DNA of 64,000 bases, taken from NCBI GenBank assembly GCA_914767715.1, contig OU612071.1, positions 11,641,493 to 11,705,492 of the forward strand, given 5' to 3'. Below the pieces are notes generated by a model that had not been told where the DNA came from, ran no database searches, and worked only from the letters and a program-made list of their open reading frames with translations. The first letter of the stretch is position 1, and the number at the start of each line of letters is the position of its first letter. The DNA comes from Membranipora membranacea. Lineage: Eukaryota; Bryozoa; Gymnolaemata; Cheilostomatida; Membraniporidae. The translations under genes were made by a program, and so were the position numbers. Below, one piece after another: positions 56,486 to 64,000 of this stretch.

Positions 56486-58842
56486 GATTTTCTTTTGATG
56501 TTTTTATTTTCTCTGCTCTGTCATGGAAATGGCTGCATATTTTGAGATCGAGCCAAGAGGTGACAACTCAGCTCGATCTAGGCCGACCTCGAAATTCACA
56601 TGGAAACATGGTGAACTGAATGGCTCCCATCAGTGAGTGAATTTTAATTTTAATAGAACCTCTGATTTGACCTGTGCCTCTGAGGTTATCTAATAACGGA
56701 AACAATCGCAATAAATTTTACCTTTTTGATGTGCCGGATCGTCTCAGTTTTGTTAGTTACTTGTTTTTCCCACACTTCCCTGTATTTAGTAATTAAATTA
56801 TTATTGCGCATCGAGCCTAGAAATTAACACCAATTATTTTACTTACAGCGGAGTAGTACAAAAAGATTTCTTGTGTGTAAAATACGTTGATATCAAAAGG
56901 TCATATTATAGAAAAACATGATTTTCCTATGCAGAATGTGCACAAAATCCGAAAAATAATCATAATATAAAGTGTCAGCTGCAAAGTCATGGTATCAATA
57001 CCGCATGTAATCCAACCATCAAAAATGACAGCTGTAGAAGAAAAAAGTTATACTAACTAAGGTCATAAAAAAAAACATTATTTGATCATCAACAAAAAAA
57101 GTATACAAGGCTGGAGAAATATAAAAAAACTAATATTCTGTGTAGATCACAGCGAATAAACTCGAGCCTTAACTGAATTAACTACCTAGTGATTAGCATA
57201 CCGAATCCGGTTATAAAATAAGATAAGTTTATAATCAGTTTATCAACGATGGAGTCAAGTTGTTTTGTGTCACCCTTCCTTGTATATACCACATGGTTAC
57301 AATATTGCAATATGGGTTTTTCAGATTGCGGAGTCACCACATTAACTCTCTAAGACTGAGATCTGTGCTCACAAGCTTGGGACGATGATTCTTGCTATGT
57401 GACACTGTCTTTGTACAATTATCTAGATACAATCTCATTTAATTCGAGCGCAAAAATCTGACTCAAGAGCATGTCTTTTAATTGTTATCAAGTCATTTAA
57501 AAGCAAACGCAATTCAACTTAACACTGCATGTCTTCTTTTAACAAGTTATATTTTCTATTTAATAATACCATGCACGCTCAATTTAATTCATTTATTCTA
57601 TTTCCCTACAGAAGTCAACTACTGACTACACTGTGCAATAAATGAAATAAATATGATATGTAAAACTTTCATGTTTAAAAAGTGACCTGACTCCAATTGA
57701 AGGTGCAAACAAAGAGCCTGCCTGCCGACCAGAAGGCTGCCAAACAGATCATGATTTTCAATTGACAACAATGTTCTTGAACAGTATAAACCCGGACACA
57801 TTAACAAACTGTTGACATAAATAAGCAAAAAAAAACAAGATTTAAAACACAATTTTCAATTACTGCAAAAAGAGGGTTGATCCGCAGCAAGAGTGAGTTG
57901 GTGTAAGTCAGCCGATGGTGTTTTATGCTAATTCTGCATTGTCTCCGTTGGCGCCACCTTTACTGCGTTGTCACGGTTGTGGCGTTAGGTGGTACGGGCT
58001 AAAATTAGCATTTTTAATTTAATTGAATTGCGTGACCTCGACTTGAAGTTTAATGTCCTGACTGTTAACAGCGTGTCCTTGAGTCAAGGTTGAGTGTACT
58101 GATGATGATATGAATATTGAAGATTGTCTGACGTTGTTATCCTATGGTAGTTTTCCCTGGCTAGATATGTCTGCTACTGTGGATCGGACAGCAATACAGG
58201 ATCAGTCACGTCTCTAATCATAGTATATACAAATCTGTCTACAAAAGAAGCAGTGATATATTATGGATAAGGTAGGAATCGCAAAAGCTTCTGATGTTTT
58301 ATTGAAAGAAATCAATTAAAAAGTCTGAGCACAGAAAAGGAAACTCTGTGTGAGCTGGAACGGATATTGAACGCGATCGTAACCAGTGGGTTTAACCACC
58401 TCTGATCAGTACCGGGACGAGTCGGGTTTTACCTTTTCGGGTTTTAACTTCCTCAGGCCTAGCTTGTGAATTCATATACACTACCAACTTGTAATTACTA
58501 GCTGGTCATAGCACTGCCTGCACCAAGACTCAATCCCGGGACCTCATGCTACATTGGAAATGAATACTATATGCTCATAACAACAGCTTGTAGTCATAAT
58601 TATGCTGTGATCATTTAACATTTCAACATTACATAAAGCTTTCTTCAGACATCTATAAATCAAAATAAATCATTATACTTGACAGAAAATGATGAAATTT
58701 AGTCTTAACATAGCTCCTTATGTCTAGATGAGAATTTACAAACTGAATCAAACTTAATACAGCAGTCTTTTATCCAATAGATATATTGGCTTAAAGTTTT
58801 TGTTTCAAAAAGCATGACGTGCTTTGGGTCCCAAGCGCTTTA
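56486..58842. other. Spacer without a recognised gene
   Basis: Short frames only. Nothing in it matches the spacer after copy 1. Confidence 0.4.
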
Positions 58843-59480
58843 ATAGTAGCCACTGTACATGTACTGTACATTAGTTATTTTCTATGATATCAAAACGTCA
58901 CTTCGTCAAAAAACGAGTTCTTGTCATAGGAGACAAAAATTAATTCAGTACCATAAACAAGGGACGTAAACATGGTTCGCTTACGAAAACAGAGGGAAAC
59001 GACAATGGTTGTTTTCCAAGTTAGCTACCAAAACATTCAAAATCCGGTGAAGAAGAATTGTCTGAGCTCCACTGTCTCTACATATTTCGCACCCCATCCC
59101 GTCCTTGACGAGGTCATCTGATTTATACGTTACACACTCATAGACCATATATTGAATATTCATTAATTTTTGTGGACCTTATTGTGGCTCAACAGAGTTG
59201 TCTACACTTCACACATAAAATCAGATGATAGATCATGCTGTTATCAGGTAACACAAGCAGACAATCTGAACAAAGCAAGGGCTTTATACACCACCACTTG
59301 AAGAAAAAGTCATTTTCACTGACAGAGGCTATGTCTGTGTAAAATCAATGAACTTTGTTTGAAAATAATCTCACCTAACATTTATATACCAGGGCTGTTC
59401 AATCCTTAACTCCTTATTCACTATCATCTCTAAATGTGCAGTCAAGGAGTACTTCTTCTTTATACAGTCTAACCACTCAT

Positions 59481-59868
59481 AGGTTGATGTAAGACTAAAG
59501 AGGAGTTAGCTATACCAAGGAGTTGGAGACTCCTAGGTTGATGTAAGACTAAAGAGGAGTTACTGTTAGCTATACCAAGGAGTTGGAGACTCCTAGGCTG
59601 ATGTTAGACTAAAGAGGAGTTGGCTATACAAAGGAGTTGGAGACTCCTAGGTTGATGTAAGACTAAAGAGGAGTTAGCTATACCAAGGAGTTGGAGACTC
59701 CTAGGTTGATGTAAGACTAAAGAGGAGTTGGCTATACCAAGGAGTTGGAGACTCCTAGGTTGATGTAAGACTAAAGAGGAGTTAGCTATACCAAGGAGTT
59801 GGAGACTCCTAGGTTGATGTTAGACTAACAGAGGTCAGGAGCTAGTTATACCAAGGAGTTAGAGACTC
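59481..59868 (+). repeat. 54 bp tandem repeat, expanded array
   Basis: About seven units of AGGTTGATGTAAGACTAAAG, AGGAGTTAGCTATACCAAGG, AGTTGGAGACTCCT. Each unit contains inverted AGGAGTT/GACTCCT words. The homologous array at 35351-35580 has about four irregular units. Confidence 0.85.
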
Positions 59869-59933
59869 TAGTCTAACTCCAGTCCTTGGTTATTATACAT
59901 ACACACTCCCTTGGTCGAACTGTTTTATATCAT

Positions 59934-59968
<35 letters not shown>

Positions 59969-60087
59969 CACTCATCGTATTGGTTTAACTAAATAATGAA
60001 AGTGCACCTTCACAAACTATACACTGTGACTGTGACTATAATTGATAGAATGTTTATAAATAATAATGTAATTTAATACGTGAGTTA

Positions 60088-60165
60088 GGGATCGGGATAA
60101 GCTCAGTTGGTAGAGCCTTGGACTCTTGACTGCAAGGTAGTGGGTTCGATCCTCAGTGGTGCTCT
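60088..60165 (+). repeat. tRNA-like sequence, duplicate of 35771-35846
   Basis: Same A and B boxes (TAAGCTCAGTTGGTAGAGC, GGGTTCGATCC), with two or three base changes. Confidence 0.55.
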
Positions 60166-60180
60166 CCGGTGCAACCTCCT

Positions 60181-60425
60181 GGGGGGTCTTTCAATAAGAA
60201 AGAGCCAAAATCGTAATCTGATCGCTCACTCACTTAGTGAGCGATACCTGCTATGGCTCTCGCTTTCAGATCGCTCACTCATTGATGGAACTATATACAT
60301 TCTGAGTGAGCGACCTGGGAGCGATTTCACCTAATTGAAAGACCAAGTGAGTGATAATTTTGAGCGATGTGATACTGATAACTTGCTTTAGTAAAGCATC
60401 GCTCTTCCTAATTGAAAGACCCCCC
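60181..60425 (+). mobile_element. Family A MITE, duplicate of 35861-36105
   Basis: Ends GGGGGGTCTTTCAATAAGAA and CTAATTGAAAGACCCCC, with the same flanks (CAACCTCCT and AGATT) as its duplicate, so it moved with the block duplication. Confidence 0.8.
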
Positions 60426-61093
60426 AGATTAACAATTTGTGTTTGCGACTTGAAACCTGAAACAGGAAAACCAAAGACTAGTGCAGCTTGATAAAGTATA
60501 TACCACAATAAATCACTAACTAACTAGGCACTAAAACATGCATAGTATGCATGCAATCCTACAGCAATAATACTAGCCTGTCTTGACAAGCTAAATAGCC
60601 TACCTTAATACCTGCTGGTATTACATTGGCAGCAGCATTAGTTGGATCTTTTTGACCGATCAATGAGGCTTAGCACACCTATTTACGGGTCCCACTCATA
60701 TCTTTTCGTTGTGATACATTGACTAGAGTAGGCCCCTATTTCTTTTCATTCAACTAACGGATTGTTCACTTTTAATCAAAATTGCATTTTGTTATCCAGT
60801 GGTTTTATTCACTTTTCATGTTAAATGCCAACTTAGCAGTCCCAAAAATTAAAATGTCAATATCAAGCTAATGTAATTTATGTGATGGTAAGACAGGCAG
60901 GGCATATTAGGAGATAAAGAAGAGAGAATTGGGTGGCAGGGTTTACGCCATGATCGGTCACTTGGACTTGCAAGCCTGTATTTCGCCCATATCCAGTCAT
61001 GGACCACCCAAAACCTATAACGGAGTATCCATTCAACCATACATCCAATAATCCAACTCAATCTCCAGTTAACCTTGTACATAGTAAGTAGTA

Positions 61094-61177
61094 GGAGGTG
61101 GCTCAGTCGATTAGAGCGCCGTTCCTTTATTTAGCATGCATATGTTGACGGTTGTGGGTTCGAATCCCACTAAGTCA
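61094..61177 (+). repeat. tRNA-like head of a SINE, duplicate of 36778-36861
   Basis: A and B boxes and SINE body are unchanged apart from scattered differences (AAGTCAATCGG instead of AAGTCCATCGG at the B-box end). Confidence 0.6.
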
Positions 61178-63156
61178 ATCGGCTATTGGGGTTCTGCTGG
61201 CCCCCAGGTGTGCTCCGACCTGCCTGGTAACAGAGAGCAATCTGGCACAGATATTGCGGCCTCGCCAATAAGGCAACCACTATTTCGCCGTCCATGCTTT
61301 GGGGTGTGGCTTGTGATGAGACAACTGATTTTAATCAACTTTTTTTCAATCAAAGAGTCAGCTTCCAGTTCCCCTGAGATTTTATGGCATTTATTACTGC
61401 GGTATTATCATAATAAGATCAGGCTTTGTAAAAGCTACAAACAGTTTTTTTTGGAAGCGGTTAGCACTGGGCCTAGATAGGAAGCCTTTAAATTAGAATA
61501 AGGGATGCTTTACAAAAGAAAAAAATAACTATCACGTTGCTCAAAATTACCATTCACTTGGTCTTGGGGCTCCCAAATCGCTCACTCAGAATGTATATAG
61601 TTCCATCAATGAGTGAGCAATTTCTGAGGTAGCGTTCATTAAGTGAGCGACACAGATTGCGTTTTTGGCTGTTTTTAGTATATTTATGTGTATATAGTAT
61701 ATGACCATTGTTTGTATGATGGAATATTTATGCTAATTTTGTTTCCATTTTTACGATTATCAGCTTTGAGAAGACCCTGAGTAGGTCTGTAGACATATGT
61801 GTCCAGAGAGGAGGAGTAATGATCCATCACTGCCCAGGATCGAGAAAAAATGTGATAAACCTCTGGCCCGAAGTTCTAGGGGAGGCAGGGAGGCTCTGCC
61901 TCCCCTAGAAAGCCAAATACAGTGGCCTCACAACACTATAATTGAATAAACCGTATCAGAATCAGCTCCTCTGGAATTTCCATTTGCTCATGCTAATGCC
62001 TTAATTTTTTCGGGGGAGAGCCTACAGGTCCCCTCCCCTATCATTTTTTTCTAAACTACTACATTCATATAAAACCCTGGATGACTGACAGCCTCATACC
62101 AAACAGACATCTGGAGTACCGCAGTATAGCTTGTGTAATAAACACTTGGTGTGCCTGTTATACCCTGTCTAAGCTAAGAACAAGTTTGTTCCCTCTGTGG
62201 TGGCATAGGGTTATCGCCAAAGTCGACATCTGGCACGGCCCCTCCATATCCGAATTTTGGGCTATCTCTTCGCCACCATAGAGGAAACAAACAAAACAAA
62301 CTGGTGACTATCTAACAGGGAAATTTCCCTTGATTCCATTATTAATATATCGCATTAGAACTCTCAGCTGGTATCACTAAACACCTGTCCACCTTTCCAG
62401 ACATGCCTTTCCGCCCAAGCACCTGTTTGTATTCGTGTCAGACACTTCTACAGGTCACAATCTTAGGACTGGTCTATAAAGGCATCATCAATATTCAAAA
62501 ATGGTGAAATGAGTACTGCAGAGGCACCCATGTGTGTAAATATTTGCATTCTCAGTATCTGTAGTTTCCAAAGTAACATATCCTTTATTTTATTTCAATG
62601 CAGTAAGATAACGAAGCATGTGGAACCTTTAGGAACCTTTTCATTAGATAACGTTCCTCATCAAAACCTAGAGCAAGTTTGATCCATTTTCCCTCATTGG
62701 ACATCCCCCCCCCCCCATACTGACACACCGGTTGAGGGGGGCAATTCCAATGAGGGAAAAATGGATCAAACTTGATCTAATCAAAACCAGGGCTCCAGTA
62801 GGGCCTATTGGCTCTTTCTCAAATTTACACTGTTTGAGGCTATAGTAGCACTTTAGGGGTTGTGATATTTGCTGAGGTAAAAAAATGGTGAATCAAAGCC
62901 AATTATCGTATTATTCAGAGATCGCCCCCACCCCAAATTCAGGGCACAATGATATGAAATTTGAGCATTACACGGTCAAAGAACAGATAACAACTAAAAT
63001 AGTTGGAAATTTACTCACTCAAAACATACAAAACAAAGCACTCTTTAGTAGTATTTTCAGGCAAACTTGCAATTCCAGAGATGCTTGAAATAGCTAAATT
63101 AAATACTGGTGAACAATAAGTCAGGGTTATCTTCATAACCCCTATGTTTTAGTACT

Positions 63157-64000
63157 AGAATTGTGAACTTGGTAGTCTGTAGCTAGTCCTATGATTCAGC
63201 TGATTTCTTTTGTATTGCTCACTAAGTTCTAACAAACGCCTACCAAAAGAACTTGTGCCATGAAGTGTGGACAGCTGACATGATTAGACATGCTTAAAAT
63301 AGCTTAATTAAACGCTAGAGAACAATATGTCAGGGTCATCATTATAACAGCTTTGCCTCCCACTCACAATTTTATGATACTGCTTCTGCTTTCTCTATAG
63401 CCCAATTTTATTCAAATTGCAGGTGACTCTACAAATACGAGCAGCAGAGGGTGAGACTGGGGACAAGTGAGCCATTATATTAAACTCAAGATTCTCTGAA
63501 GGTAAGAAAATCACATGAAGAAAGCAAATTAGTCTCAAGCAATATAACCAGTTTACCATTCCTGAAAGATGTCCTCGCTAGTGTAAGCTGTTGATAACAC
63601 AGAACCATCTAGAGTCATATTTATTATTTCTGTTTTCTGGCCTTAGAGTTATCCTCACATGGTCAAAGAGCGGATAATAACTAATATATTTAGAAACCAG
63701 AATCCAATTATTTGTGAGAAGAAAATTTACCCCATGTCATACCTGACAAGTCTCCCTATTTGGTAGGAAGGCTCCCAGTTCATAGGAGTTTTCCATCCCC
63801 TCTCTATCTCCCTTTTTCCTCCCTCTTTTTGCATCCTTCATCCAAAAAATTGTAAACTGGTAAATTTGCCCTCTTTCTTCAATCAAGCAGTTAGAGACAA
63901 CTCATGTCGCTTAAATTTATCACTCAACTGCATATGTGATTTTTACCTCATCATCTTACCAATTTGGGCGGTTGAGCGGTTTTCACAAATCTTTTCTTGG
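63157..64000 (+). other. 5' flank of a third gene copy, cut by window edge
   Basis: Matches 8628-9470 of copy 1, including the 321 bp segment that copy 2 has lost. By the spacing in copy 1, the ATG exon of copy 3 should lie about 1 kb beyond the right edge. Confidence 0.8.

Larger units (their letters stand above)
58843..63156 (+). repeat. Upstream block of copy 3, duplicate of 34701-38835
   Basis: Same order of elements and very high similarity to the block before copy 2. The main differences are the longer 54 bp array and TA/TG tract, and a longer C run in the fold-back element. Confidence 0.85.

Overview
This is a window from a eukaryotic, almost certainly animal, genome. Coding sequence is split by GT-AG introns, base composition is AT-rich, and a BEL/Pao LTR retroelement (a group known from animals) and CUB-like domains are present, with many small inverted-repeat elements and tRNA-derived repeats. 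A marine invertebrate, possibly a sponge, fits the look of the sequence, but nothing here fixes the species.

Layout. 1-8627: a decayed BEL/Pao retroelement on the minus strand, cut by the left edge and split inside gag by a 3.5 kb terminal-inverted-repeat (TIR) element (3364-6861). 8628-19685: copy 1 of a multi-exon gene, with 3' flank to about 20620. 20620-34700: spacer with a spliced transposase-like pseudogene (26861-28418), small inverted-repeat elements, and minisatellites at 22694, 31250 and 33786. 34701-38835: a block of repeats that recurs at 58843-63156. 38836-50107: copy 2 of the gene, with 3' flank to about 50930. 50930-58842: a second spacer holding a 4.3 kb TIR element (51044-55330), which carries part of a minus-strand gene and a nested Mutator-like element (52587-54855). 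63157-64000: the upstream flank of a third copy, whose first coding exon should lie just past the right edge.

The central content is this tandem gene family. Copy 1 can be read as nine coding exons with consistent phases, giving a 744-residue type II membrane protein. It has a short basic cytosolic tail, one transmembrane helix, small linker modules including three copies of a 27-residue cassette exon, a long N-glycosylation-rich coiled-coil stalk of about 58-residue repeats, and a C-terminal CUB-like domain built from two exons. The architecture resembles coiled-coil type II receptors with a terminal binding head; that comparison is inference. All exons up to the CUB domain are phase 1-1, so they can be skipped or duplicated without breaking frame. 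Copy 2 lacks one exon, has a longer stalk and carries a frameshift in its first CUB exon. The stalk is nearly identical between copies, while the head is strongly diverged.

Exon, intron and repeat boundaries were read by eye from splice motifs, frame and copy-to-copy comparison. No database search, transcript data or dN/dS calculation was available.
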